Shown: positions 25,280-34,020 of the stretch, in pieces | Position numbering within the stretch: position 1 is the stretch's first letter | Layout: each line of letters starts with the position of its first letter | Assembly: GCA_965204905.1 (NCBI GenBank) | Contig: OZ242042.1 | Span: 2,418,001-2,482,000 of the forward strand | Reading direction: 5' to 3' | DNA: 64,000 bases | Source of the DNA: Bin87 sp965204905 | GTDB taxonomy: Bacteria > Chloroflexota > Dehalococcoidia > Lucifugimonadales > UBA3495 | Program-made: the position numbers and the translations under genes | Notes under the pieces: model-generated | What the model saw: the letters and a program-made list of their open reading frames with translations, nothing else | What the model was told of the DNA's origin: nothing | Databases searched by the model: none

Positions 25280-26776
25280 ATGGACGGGATTTTGGCTGTC
25301 GATTTGATACTGCGGAACGGCACCGTTCATAGGTCGGCGGACGCTGATGCGGTTGCTATCGCCGAAGGATTGGTGGTTGCGGTAGGGAACAGTTCGGAAC
25401 TGGCGCGGTTGGCAACCGCGGATACGCAAGTGATTGACTGCGGAGGTCGGGCTATCGTGCCGGGAATCGTGGACGCTCATTGCCACCTGTTCGCGGCGGC
25501 AGCGACTCTCAACTCCGTGGACTGCCGGCCAACGGCTGCCCCGGACGTAGCAACGGTGGTCAACGTGTTGCGGGAGGCGGCTGCGAACGCCGATGGGTGG
25601 ATCCGCGGCTACGGCTACGACGACTCCCCGGTTGGGCTGGGCCGTCATTTGAGCCGGCATGACCTGGACACCGTTGCGACGGAGCGGCCAGTGCGAGTAG
25701 AGCATCGCTCGGGACACGCCTGCGTGTTGAACAGCGCCGGGCTGGTTGCCGTGGGCATCGGGGACGACACGCCGGACCCGCCGGCCGGCGTCATAGTGCG
25801 CGATGACGCCGGCGTCCCTACGGGTCTGCTGCTGGAGATGAACGGATGGCTGAGAGAGCGCATCGGTCCCTCTTACGATGCTGATGCGGCGCCGCTGCGC
25901 CGGCTCGCGCAGCAGCTTTCGGAATACGGCATTACCGCCGTCACCGACGCCGGGCCGGACAATGGGATAGAACGGTGGCGAGCGTTCGAGGACTCCATCA
26001 GCAACGGCCTGCTTAACCAGCGCGTTACGATGATGGTCGGAGTTGGCAAGCTACACGACATGCGGCAGGCCGGGCTGGGGTTCGGCGACGTCGCCGGCAA
26101 CGGTTTGCTGAAGGTTGGCCACGCGAAGATTATGTTGACCGCGTCGTCGGGTCGATTGCATCCGCATCCAGACGAGCTTTCGGAGATCGTAGAGAGGGCG
26201 CACGGCATGGGCTACCCGGTGGCAATACACGCCGTTGAGCAGGACGCGGTGGTGGCGGCAGCTCTCGCCATCATGGACAATCCTACTCCCGTAGGACGAG
26301 ACCGCATCGAGCATTGTGGCGAGTGCCCGCCGGATGTTGCCGAACTCGTGGCCCAATCGGGTGCGCTGGTGGTTCCCAACACCGGATTTATCCATTACGA
26401 CGGCGAACGGTATCTGCGTACAGTGCCTGGGGAACTGTTATCCCATCTTTACCCGGCCGGAGCGCTGGACGCGCTGGGCGTCCCGGTGGCGTTGGGATCG
26501 GATGCGCCGGTGGTGGAACCGAACCCGTGGGCGTCTATGGCGGCGGCGGTGAATCGGCGCACTGCCCAAGGCGATCAACTGGGTGGTGTCGGATTACCCT
26601 CAGTAGCGGACGCGCTGGACATGCACACCGGTCGTAACCGCATCGCGCCCGGGTATCCTGCTGATATTGCCGTGGTGGAGCCTGACCCGTTCACGACTCC
26701 GCTGGCAAATCTGCCGGCGGTGCGAGCGGTGTTGACGGTAGTGGGTGGGCGCGTGGTTTGGCGTTCCGGTATCTAA
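25280..26776 (+). CDS. Amidohydrolase (YtcJ-like)
   Basis: About 498 aa from ATG 25280 (a TTG 4 codons upstream is open). Metal-binding DAHCHLF, a later VAIHAVEQDA with metal His, HCGECP, and the catalytic Asp in LGSDAPVVEPNPW place it in the amidohydrolase superfamily, YtcJ branch. It would hydrolyse an amide or similar C-N bond of an unknown substrate. It is transcribed away from the MBL gene. Confidence 0.8.
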   Translation: MDGILAVDLILRNGTVHRSADADAVAIAEGLVVAVGNSSELARLATADTQVIDCGGRAIVPGIVDAHCHLFAAAATLNSVDCRPTAAPDVATVVNVLREAAANADGWIRGYGYDDSPVGLGRHLSRHDLDTVATERPVRVEHRSGHACVLNSAGLVAVGIGDDTPDPPAGVIVRDDAGVPTGLLLEMNGWLRERIGPSYDADAAPLRRLAQQLSEYGITAVTDAGPDNGIERWRAFEDSISNGLLNQRVTMMVGVGKLHDMRQAGLGFGDVAGNGLLKVGHAKIMLTASSGRLHPHPDELSEIVERAHGMGYPVAIHAVEQDAVVAAALAIMDNPTPVGRDRIEHCGECPPDVAELVAQSGALVVPNTGFIHYDGERYLRTVPGELLSHLYPAGALDALGVPVALGSDAPVVEPNPWASMAAAVNRRTAQGDQLGGVGLPSVADALDMHTGRNRIAPGYPADIAVVEPDPFTTPLANLPAVRAVLTVVGGRVVWRSGI

Positions 26777-26843
26777 CGAGAGGATTCTCTCAGGAGAAGT
26801 GGTTGGGCGAACAAATGCCCGGAATTGTGGGCACCAGGCGGAG

Positions 26844-27383
26844 CTACTGCCGTCGGTCCGGGCTATGCCAAGAGTGATGGGTGAACCAATCCTCAAAGGG
26901 CGTTCCCACCAAACCTCGTTTTGGCTGACTGCTGAACCATCTGACAAACTCTCGAACAATCTCTGCGGGGAAGTTGCACTTGTGCCCAGGCCCAATTGGT
27001 TTGATAAGAGTACTGAGTTGGCTGGGCAACAGTGGCACATTACCACCCCAGTAGATGAAATCGTCGCTGACCAACACTCGGTCTGTCCTGATTTGGTCGC
27101 GTACATATCAGGAATCCGAGAAATGTTCGAGGTAGCGTTGCTCGGAACCGAACTCCTGGAAGTCGATCACATCGGTGACCCGCATGGCATAGATTACAGG
27201 GTATGCCGGATATTCCGTTCTCCGAATTTTCTGATACTTAGCGCCGGCCAGGCCAATCACGTAATCGCCTACCTGCACAGTCCGGCGTATTGCGACCATA
27301 CAATAGGCCAACGTGCAAATGCCCCCGGTCGGATTGGGGGCAAAGCCATCATCATTGACCATAGTGTACGAATAGGTCTTCAT
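26844..27383 (-). pseudogene. Nmad2-like protein interrupted by an in-frame TGA
   Basis: Residues 1-91 (MKTYSYTMVNDDGFAPNPTG, IRRTVQVGDYVIGLAGAKYQ, YAMRVTDVIDF) and, after a TGA at 27108-27110, the same frame continues with RTDRVLVSDDFIYWGG and about 65 more residues. These blocks match the nucleotide-modification-associated Nmad2 family as I recall it. Only about a dozen residues separate the two conserved parts, where the family usually has more, so a deletion may accompany the stop. It lies 5 bp after the Nmad3-like gene. Most likely a decayed gene; a sequencing error or recoding cannot be excluded. Confidence 0.6.
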
Positions 27384-27388
27384 CAGAT

Positions 27389-28168
27389 TTACCCCATCCG
27401 CATCGACTCTACTCCCGCCAATAGATCTGCGTCCGCTGTGACGCTGTGTTGCGCAAACCAGTCGCGCAGCGTCGCCGCCCGTTGCCTTTCATTAGCGTCG
27501 CTGATGTCAAGTACACAGCGGCAAGCGCGAGTGTAGGAACTGATTGTGCCTAGTTCAGTGTTTTTGTCCCAAAGCCACAACTTGCCTTTAGCGTCTCGAA
27601 AAACCTGGTCACATATCTCGCGGTTAATTGGTACCGCACGCTCAAACCGGCGGGATTGGTTAGAGCCCGCAATTCCCCAAAACCTGGCATCGCCTCTATA
27701 TGGGTGGGCGTTGTTTTTGAAACGGTCCTCTTCAGCAGATTGCCGAACGACCCAGCCGGCAAATTCAGCCAGCAGCCCACCGATCAAGTACATCCCCACC
27801 TGTCCAGTGCGTCGCCCGGATTGCCAGTCCTCTAGTCGGGCTAAGAATAGTAGGACATCCCCGGGTTTCATTCTGGTGAGCGCAGCAGAACGACCATTTT
27901 CACCGACATCTCCATAGGTGAAACTCTCAAACTCTGGGTCATTGTGACAGGCTGTGTTCCAGAAAATTTCCGGCACATAGCGGAGTAGATCGTGGGTCGG
28001 GTTGTAGTACGAACGCAGGTCGTGGTAACGAACGACTTTCGGCTGCGTTCCCGTGTTTTCGCCGAACGAAGGAATTGGCACGAACTCGAATGTCCCGTCG
28101 GCGAAGAGCGGGCTGAACAGACCGCGATGGCTTGAATTCGCTCCAACATTGGCCATATAGACGCGCAT
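27389..28168 (-). CDS. Nmad3-like putative nucleotide-modification-associated protein
   Basis: A 259-aa protein. The N-terminus (MRVYMANVGANSSHRGLFSP, then GTFEFVPIPS) and the block LTRMKPGDVLLFLARLE resemble the Nmad3 family, predicted from gene neighbourhoods to act on modified nucleotides. It begins 12 bp after the polyprenyl synthase stop and is followed by an Nmad2-like pseudogene, so the two arrived together. Lower GC and no base-modification genes nearby suggest a fragment of a transferred defence or modification locus. Family call is from memory of the motifs. Confidence 0.6.
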   Translation of the reverse strand: MRVYMANVGANSSHRGLFSPLFADGTFEFVPIPSFGENTGTQPKVVRYHDLRSYYNPTHDLLRYVPEIFWNTACHNDPEFESFTYGDVGENGRSAALTRMKPGDVLLFLARLEDWQSGRRTGQVGMYLIGGLLAEFAGWVVRQSAEEDRFKNNAHPYRGDARFWGIAGSNQSRRFERAVPINREICDQVFRDAKGKLWLWDKNTELGTISSYTRACRCVLDISDANERQRAATLRDWFAQHSVTADADLLAGVESMRMG

Positions 28169-28180
28169 TTATATTCCCCT

Positions 28181-29179
28181 CTACCGAGTGCGCTCTCGGA
28201 TGTAGTCCACCATCTGGAGGAGGGAACGGCGCGGCGGGCAGTCAGGCAGTTCGTCCAACGCATCCGCCGCCTCGCCGCAGTAATCACGGATCACCGCGAA
28301 GCAGTCGGGAATGATGTCGGAGTCGTTGATCATCGCCAGCGATCTGTCAAGCAGTCCGTCAACGTCGCCGTTGCCGGACTTTATCGCCGAGAAGAGGGCT
28401 TCTATCGGATGGTCGTCGGGATAGCGCTCCATCAGCATGATGCTGGGCAGCGTGAGCACTCCCTGCAGCAGGTCATTGCCCACGGGCTTGCCGATTTCCG
28501 CGGCGTCGCCCTGCACGTCCAGCAGGTCATCGACGATCTGGAAGGCCATGCCGATGTTGTGGCCATATTTCCGTAGCGCCTGAACCTCGTTTTCCGGAGC
28601 GTTGCCCAAGATGGCTCCCGACTCCGCGGACGTGCAGAACAGCGACGCCGTTTTGCGGTAGATGCGTTCGTCGTAGAGCCGACGGGCTTTTTTGGGGTCG
28701 AACGTGGTAAAGAATTCGATCAGCTGGCCGCTGGCCAACTCCATTATGGTCTCGGAGAACCGGCGGATGACCCTGATGACTTCGGTGTCGCATACGAACG
28801 TAGCCGACGTGGCGAAGAGGTAATCGCCCAACAGCACGGCGACGTGGTTGCCGTAGAGGTTGTTGATGGTGGGCTTGCCGCGACGCATCCCCGCGTTGTC
28901 CACCGTGTCGTCGTGGATCAGGGTGGCAAGGTGCAGGAGCTCCACCGCCGAGGCCATGATCTGAGATCGCCGGCGTTCGTGAGGGTGAAACTCGGAGGCC
29001 AGCAGGGTCAACGCGGGCCGGACGCGCTTGCCGCCGGAACGCAGAGCGTAGTCCAGTAGCGGGTCCAGGTCGGCGATATCCGTTTGGCACAACTCGTGGA
29101 GTTGCTCTTCCACCTGGGCCAGCTGATCCACCACCGGAGCGTAGATGGAAACGGTTTTCAGGTCCAGTCCGGTGACCAC
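28181..29179 (-). CDS. Polyprenyl diphosphate synthase
   Basis: A 332-aa all-helical trans-prenyltransferase. First aspartate-rich motif is LIHDDTVDNAGMRRGKPTIN, second is FQIVDDLLDVQGD. It extends allylic diphosphates with isopentenyl diphosphate, probably making the side chain of menaquinone. Chain length cannot be set reliably. It follows metG by 24 bp on the same strand. Confidence 0.88.
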   Translation of the reverse strand: MVTGLDLKTVSIYAPVVDQLAQVEEQLHELCQTDIADLDPLLDYALRSGGKRVRPALTLLASEFHPHERRRSQIMASAVELLHLATLIHDDTVDNAGMRRGKPTINNLYGNHVAVLLGDYLFATSATFVCDTEVIRVIRRFSETIMELASGQLIEFFTTFDPKKARRLYDERIYRKTASLFCTSAESGAILGNAPENEVQALRKYGHNIGMAFQIVDDLLDVQGDAAEIGKPVGNDLLQGVLTLPSIMLMERYPDDHPIEALFSAIKSGNGDVDGLLDRSLAMINDSDIIPDCFAVIRDYCGEAADALDELPDCPPRRSLLQMVDYIRERTR

Positions 29180-29203
29180 GTCGTATCGCTCGATTGGTAA
29201 GGA

Positions 29204-30889
29204 TCAGGCGGGAACGCCCAGTTGTTCGGCTTCCTGCTCGGCAACGGCGGCATCCAGCTTGGTGTACAGAGCCGACGGGTTGCGCAACGGCGCGCCGGGC
29301 TTGATGCTTGCGACCAGCGCGTCGAAGTCCCACGGCTCAGCCGATACCTCGCCGTCGAACCCCAAGAACTCGTGGAGCTTCTGGCTGGTGAAGGGCAGGT
29401 ACGGCGCGAGCATCACCTTGAGGCAGTTCAGCACCTGGATCGCCGTGCCCAGCGAACGGGCAGCGTCGGCCCGGTCGGTCTTGATGGACTGCCAGGGCGC
29501 GCGGGAGTCCAGGTACCGGTTGGATTCCTGAGCCAGCGCGAAGGCGCGGCTGATGCCGGCGCGGAACCTGGTGTGATACAGGCTGCTGTCCACATCGGCC
29601 ATTGCCTGCCGTGCGGATTCCAGCAGCGCGACTTCAGCGTCTTCAGGCGGCGCGGGTTCCACCGGCACCTGCCCGTCGAAGTTGCGATAGGTGAATCGGA
29701 GCACGCGATTGACTAGGTTGCCGTAGGTGGCGACCAGCTCATCGTTGTTGCGGCGGACGAACTCGTTCCAGCTGAAATCGGTATCGCCGGTTTCCGGCAT
29801 GTTGATGGACAGCATATAGCGCAGGGGGTCAGGGTCGTAGCGATCCAGGTAATCCGGGACCCACAGCGCCCAGTTCTGGCTGGTGGAAAACTTGCGGTTT
29901 TCCAGGCTGAGAAACTCGTTGGCCGGCACGTCGTAGGGCAGGTTCAGGCCGCCGTAGGCCATAATCATGGCCGGCCAGATGATGCTGTGGAAGGGAATGT
30001 TGTCCTTGCCAATGAAGTAGTACGCCTTGGTGTCGGCGTCCTTCCAGAAGTCCTCCCAGGCGTCGGGTCTGCCGCTGCGCTCCGCCCACTCCACGGCGGC
30101 GGACAGGTAGCCGATCACCGCCTCGAACCAGACGTAGATGCGCTTACCTTCGTAACCTTCCATCGGGAGCGGAACGCCCCACGTCAAGTCGCGGGATATG
30201 GCGCGGTCTTTCAAACCGCCTTGGAGGAATCCGCGGGTGGAGTTGGCGACGTTGGGGCGCCAGAACTCCTTGTCGCCGATCCAGTCCAGCAGGGGCTGCT
30301 CGAAAGCGGACAGGCGCAGGAAGAAGTGCTCGGAATCGCGGAAATCGGGCGTCTCGTTGCAGATACTGCACCTGGGTTCAACGAGATCTATCGGGTCGAG
30401 AGTGTGGCCGCAGTTATCGCACTGGTCGCCCCGGGCGCGCTCGTTGCGGCAGTGGGGACACGTGCCTTCAACGTAGCGGTCGGGCAGGAAACGGGAGCAG
30501 CCGTCGCAGTGGGCCAGCAGCATCGTGTCCGCGTAGATGTAATCCTGTTCCTGGAGGCGTCGGAAGATGTCCTGCACAACGCGCTGGTGGTTCTCGGTGT
30601 GCGTCGTGGTGAACAGGTCGAAGGTGATGCCCAAACGCTGCCAGGTATCGAGGAACTGGGCGTGATAGCGGTCCAGGATCACGCTGGGTTCAACGCCTTC
30701 CTGGTCGGCCCGTATCGTAATGGGGGTTCCGTGGGCATCCGAACCGGATACCATCAGCACCTCGTTGCCCTTCATGCGATGGTAACGGGCAAAAATATCG
30801 GCGGCCAAATAGCAGCCGGCGATATGTCCCATGTGCAGGGGGCCGTTGGCGTAGGGCCAGGCAACGCCAATGAAAATTCGCTCAGGCAA
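29204..30889 (-). CDS. metG: Methionyl-tRNA synthetase
   Basis: A 561-aa class I synthetase. The HIGH motif is HMGH within PYANGPLHMGHIAGCYLA, the KMSKS-type loop reads KFSTS, and a zinc-knuckle region has C-x2-C pairs (CDGCSRF, CPHCRN, CDNCGH, CSICNE). It charges tRNA-Met. The protein ends after the anticodon-binding domain, without the C-terminal tRNA-binding OB domain of longer forms. Confidence 0.95.
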   Translation of the reverse strand: MPERIFIGVAWPYANGPLHMGHIAGCYLAADIFARYHRMKGNEVLMVSGSDAHGTPITIRADQEGVEPSVILDRYHAQFLDTWQRLGITFDLFTTTHTENHQRVVQDIFRRLQEQDYIYADTMLLAHCDGCSRFLPDRYVEGTCPHCRNERARGDQCDNCGHTLDPIDLVEPRCSICNETPDFRDSEHFFLRLSAFEQPLLDWIGDKEFWRPNVANSTRGFLQGGLKDRAISRDLTWGVPLPMEGYEGKRIYVWFEAVIGYLSAAVEWAERSGRPDAWEDFWKDADTKAYYFIGKDNIPFHSIIWPAMIMAYGGLNLPYDVPANEFLSLENRKFSTSQNWALWVPDYLDRYDPDPLRYMLSINMPETGDTDFSWNEFVRRNNDELVATYGNLVNRVLRFTYRNFDGQVPVEPAPPEDAEVALLESARQAMADVDSSLYHTRFRAGISRAFALAQESNRYLDSRAPWQSIKTDRADAARSLGTAIQVLNCLKVMLAPYLPFTSQKLHEFLGFDGEVSAEPWDFDALVASIKPGAPLRNPSALYTKLDAAVAEQEAEQLGVPA

Positions 30890-30931
30890 GGGTACCCCTC
30901 CTCTAAACTCACCGCAGCCGGATCGCCAGTT

Positions 30932-30940
30932 ATTCTAGCA
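30932..30940 (-). promoter_or_regulatory. Extended -10 promoter TGCTAGAAT for metG
   Basis: Minus-strand TGCTAGAAT lies about 43 nt before the metG start codon, leaving a short leader with no visible T-box fold. Confidence 0.5.
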
Positions 30941-31042
30941 TAACGCGTAATCCGTAAGTATGATAACGGCAGACGAGGTTTCCGGTTTAGCCGCGTCTGC
31001 GGCGTGCCGATTACAACTAAATTTTGATCCAGTGGGGTGAGG

Positions 31043-31798
31043 ATGAGCCAGCAATACGACGGACCACCTGATTTGCCCGTGGATGGAGCATCCTTCGCCT
31101 TTCCGGAAAGAGAACGCGAGGCCGTTTACCGAGCAATCTATCAACGCCGGGACATCCGCAATTTTCGACCAGACCCGATATCGGACGGGACGCTGGCGCG
31201 CATCATCCATGCGGCGCATCGGGGGCCGTCAGTGGGGTTCATGCAACCCTGGGACTTCATCCTGGTGCGGGATGCTGAACGCCGCCGCCAGGTGAAGGAC
31301 CTATTCGACCGTGAACGCACCGCCGCCGCGTGCTTCTTCGACGAACCGCGTCGCTCGGCGTACCTGTCGCTGAAGCTGGAAGGGATCGAGGAAGCCCCGG
31401 TCAATCTCTGCGTCACCTGCGACCCCACTCGCGCCGACGTGGTGCTGGGGCGCAACTCCATGCCCGAAACCGATGTGTATTCCACCTGTTGCGCCGTGCA
31501 GAACCTTTGGCTGGCCGCGCGCAGCGAGGGCGTCGGAGTCGGGTGGGTCAGCATCCTGAAGCTCCCGCAACTGCGCGGAATATTGGGCATCCCGCCGCAC
31601 ATCATTCCGGTGGCCTACCTGTGCCTGGGGTACCCGGTAGAATTTCCCGGCGAGCCCGGTCTGCAAACCGCCGGCTGGCGCAACCGGCTGCCGATAGACC
31701 AACTTGTCCACACGGACGACTGGCACAACCCGGTTGGCGACGAGGGACTGAGCAAGTATCTCGAAGCGTTGGACGCGGAGGGTGGGCCGGCGCAGTAG
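31043..31798 (+). CDS. bluB: 5,6-dimethylbenzimidazole synthase
   Basis: A 251-aa nitroreductase-fold protein from ATG 31043 (GGGGTGAGG directly upstream). BluB features include the FMN-binding RRDIRNFRPDPI, RGPSVGFMQPWDFILV, and the CAVQNLWLAARSEGVGVGWV block. It breaks down FMNH2 with oxygen to form the lower ligand of vitamin B12. No other cobalamin genes are beside it, and I see no cobalamin riboswitch in the 150-bp leader. Confidence 0.88.
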   Translation: MSQQYDGPPDLPVDGASFAFPEREREAVYRAIYQRRDIRNFRPDPISDGTLARIIHAAHRGPSVGFMQPWDFILVRDAERRRQVKDLFDRERTAAACFFDEPRRSAYLSLKLEGIEEAPVNLCVTCDPTRADVVLGRNSMPETDVYSTCCAVQNLWLAARSEGVGVGWVSILKLPQLRGILGIPPHIIPVAYLCLGYPVEFPGEPGLQTAGWRNRLPIDQLVHTDDWHNPVGDEGLSKYLEALDAEGGPAQ

Positions 31799-31912
31799 GC
31801 TGGGTAAATCTCCAGTCTGTTGACAAGCATAAGGGGCATCGCCAAAATTGCCGCAACCGGCCGGAGTCGCTGGCCGGTTTTCGCTTTCCTGAGCGGCAGT
31901 AAGAGGTGTTTC

Positions 31913-32116
31913 ATGGCAGATTTGACCGATTCTGAAGTGTTGGCGCTGGCCAAGGCATCAAACATCACCATCCCGAACGACCTGATTTCAGAGGTGCGCG
32001 AGTCGTTGAACGGCTTGCTGGAGGCTTTGGAAGCCATCCAGGAACCGGATGTCGCCGACATTCAACCGCTGCCGATCATCGTGTCTGCAACAGCGCGGAA
32101 GCAGGAGGCCTCATAA
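31913..32116 (+). CDS. Small GatC/AtzG-like protein paired with an amidase
   Basis: A 67-aa protein from ATG 31913 with AAGAGGTG upstream. It has a helical GatC-like pattern (TDSEVLALAKASNITIPNDL, NGLLEALEAI) and an extended tail (IQPLPIIVSATA) like the belt that GatC-type subunits wrap around their amidase. Its TAA shares an A with the ATG of the amidase gene. It probably stabilises that amidase. Confidence 0.65.
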   Translation: MADLTDSEVLALAKASNITIPNDLISEVRESLNGLLEALEAIQEPDVADIQPLPIIVSATARKQEAS

Positions 32117-33537
32117 TGGCAGACAATAATCTATGCTACCTGTCGGCGACGGAGTTGGGCGAGAAAATCGCGGCCGGCGAGATTTCGTCGGTGGACGCGA
32201 CCGAAGCGTATCTTGACCGGATCGCCCAGCTTGACGGGAACTACGCCTCATACATCACGGTCACGGCGGAGCGGGCGCGGGAGGATGCGCGGAGGGCCGA
32301 CGCCGAGTTGGCGGCCGGCAACCGACGCGGGCCCCTGCACGGCGTTCCGGTGGCAGTGAAGGACCAGTTCGATACCGCAGGTATCCTCACCACCAACGGT
32401 TCCACCATCCTGGGGGAGAATATCCCCGACACCGATGCAACGATCATGGCCCGGCTCAAGGAAGCAGGTGCCGTGCTGCTGGGCAAGCTGAACATGAGCG
32501 AGTACGCCAGCGGAGACGCCTTCCGGCATCCCTACGGACGGCCGCGCAACCCGTGGGACACGCGGCGCAACCCGGGCACGTCCAGCAGCGGTTCCGGCGC
32601 GGCAACGGCGGCGTTCCTGTGCGCCACATCGCTGGGTGAGGACACCGGCGGGAGCATTCGTGGGCCGGCGTCGTTTTGCGGGTTGGTGGGAATACGGCCC
32701 ACGCTGGGACTGGTGAGCCGCCACGGCGTGTTCGGAGCCAGTTGGTCAATGGACACCGCCGGGCCGATTTCACGGACGGTGACCGACTGCGCGCATACGC
32801 TGGCGGCCATCGCCGGCCATGATCCCAACGACCCGCAGACGTGGGACGTTACGGTGCCTGACTACGCCGCCGCCCTGGATGGCAACATCCGAGGGTTGAA
32901 GCTAGGCATCGTTACTGAGCGGGTGCATACGGACGCCAACGATCCCGAGGTGCGGGATGCCGTGATCGCCGCGACGAAGGTCCTCGAGGGTCTGGGCTCC
33001 GAGGTGAGCGACGTTTCCCTACCCCTGATCGTTAATTCGTCCGAGATCTCCTACGCTATCATCAGCAGCGACGCTGCGATGCTGAACTGGGACATCATTT
33101 CTACGGAACGGCTCCGCGATTTGGACCACAACAACCAGGTGCGCCTGCTCATGGGCAGCGTGATTCCAGCCACGGCGTACCAGAAAGCGATGCGATTGCG
33201 GGATGCCCTGCGCCAGCAGATCCTGGCCGCGCTGGAAGAGGTCGATGCGCTCATCATGCCGGCGTCTTCGGTCCCGGCTACGCTGATTCCCGAGTCCACA
33301 GGTCTGGGGACAAAAGCCGACGTGATCGCAGGCTTCAAGGGACGGCGGGGTTTCACCGCACCATTCAACCTTGCCAACCTGCCGGCGCTGTCCATCAATT
33401 GCGGCTTCACAGCATCGGGATTGCCCATCGGCTTGCAGATTGCGGGGCGGGCTTTTGACGAAACGACGCTGTTCCGCCTGGCCTACGCTTACGAGCAAGC
33501 CACTGATTGGGGAGAGCGACTGCCTCCGGGAGTATAG
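32116..33537 (+). CDS. Amidase signature family protein (GatA-like)
   Basis: A 473-aa amidase. The Ser-cisSer-Lys triad is recognisable: Lys in GVPVAVKDQFDTAG, the glycine/serine-rich GTSSSGSGAATAAF, and the nucleophile in EDTGGSIRGPASFCG. It hydrolyses a carboxamide. Coupling to a GatC-like subunit but absence of gatB nearby suggests an AtzE/AtzG-like hydrolase rather than tRNA amidotransferase; gatB elsewhere would change that. Confidence 0.82.
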   Translation: MADNNLCYLSATELGEKIAAGEISSVDATEAYLDRIAQLDGNYASYITVTAERAREDARRADAELAAGNRRGPLHGVPVAVKDQFDTAGILTTNGSTILGENIPDTDATIMARLKEAGAVLLGKLNMSEYASGDAFRHPYGRPRNPWDTRRNPGTSSSGSGAATAAFLCATSLGEDTGGSIRGPASFCGLVGIRPTLGLVSRHGVFGASWSMDTAGPISRTVTDCAHTLAAIAGHDPNDPQTWDVTVPDYAAALDGNIRGLKLGIVTERVHTDANDPEVRDAVIAATKVLEGLGSEVSDVSLPLIVNSSEISYAIISSDAAMLNWDIISTERLRDLDHNNQVRLLMGSVIPATAYQKAMRLRDALRQQILAALEEVDALIMPASSVPATLIPESTGLGTKADVIAGFKGRRGFTAPFNLANLPALSINCGFTASGLPIGLQIAGRAFDETTLFRLAYAYEQATDWGERLPPGV

Positions 33538-33564
33538 CCAGCCGCAGCCATCATCAGGGGGGGA

Positions 33565-33960
33565 ATGATGAAGTACGTCAGAGCGGCGTTGAAGCTGGCA
33601 GCAGAAACTGCCCTCATCTCTACGGTCGGAAGTTTCTTCTGGATGGCCCTGGGCAGACAGGTGGTCACGCAGACCGTCGGCGGTGGTGTTGAAATCGCCG
33701 GCGGCGGGCTTACCTTCTGGCACTTCTTCGTCGGTATCGTCCAGCTCTATCTGCTGTACCGACTGATTCAATGGGTGATAGGGTTCATCGCCAAGAGGAC
33801 GGCCAGGAAAGTGGACAGTGGACTGCGGGACGTTCGTGGTTACGGCGAAGTTCGGGACCGCATGGTCAACATCTTTGAGGACAAGCCGCGGAGTGGCGGC
33901 GCGGCCCGATCATCGTCCAGGAACACGCCGGCTTCATATTTTCGGAATCGCGAGAGATAG
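33565..33960 (+). CDS. Small membrane protein, unknown function
   Basis: A 131-aa protein with two hydrophobic stretches (AAETALISTVGSFFWMALG and FWHFFVGIVQLYLLYRLIQW) and a basic, Ser/Arg-rich tail that is probably cytoplasmic. A run of Gs precedes ATG 33565; ATG 33568 is equally possible. It lies between two amidase genes with short gaps. I do not recognise a family. Confidence 0.55.
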   Translation: MMKYVRAALKLAAETALISTVGSFFWMALGRQVVTQTVGGGVEIAGGGLTFWHFFVGIVQLYLLYRLIQWVIGFIAKRTARKVDSGLRDVRGYGEVRDRMVNIFEDKPRSGGAARSSSRNTPASYFRNRER

Positions 33961-34020
33961 AACTCGGGACAAATGCCCGACGAAAGGCAACAACCGAACC
34001 GGTCAAGGAGAACCTGCACG

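Noticed and set aside
27108..27110. TGA in the Nmad2-like gene as a selenocysteine codon
   Set aside because: No SECIS-like hairpin is evident just downstream, the family is not known for selenocysteine, and residues around the stop appear deleted; decay is simpler.
30941..31042. Cobalamin riboswitch upstream of bluB
   Set aside because: The leader is too short and lacks the conserved B12-box sequence.
33565..33960. Small membrane protein considered as part of an amidotransferase complex
   Set aside because: No similarity to GatB/GatC/GatF; only its position between two amidase genes suggested this.
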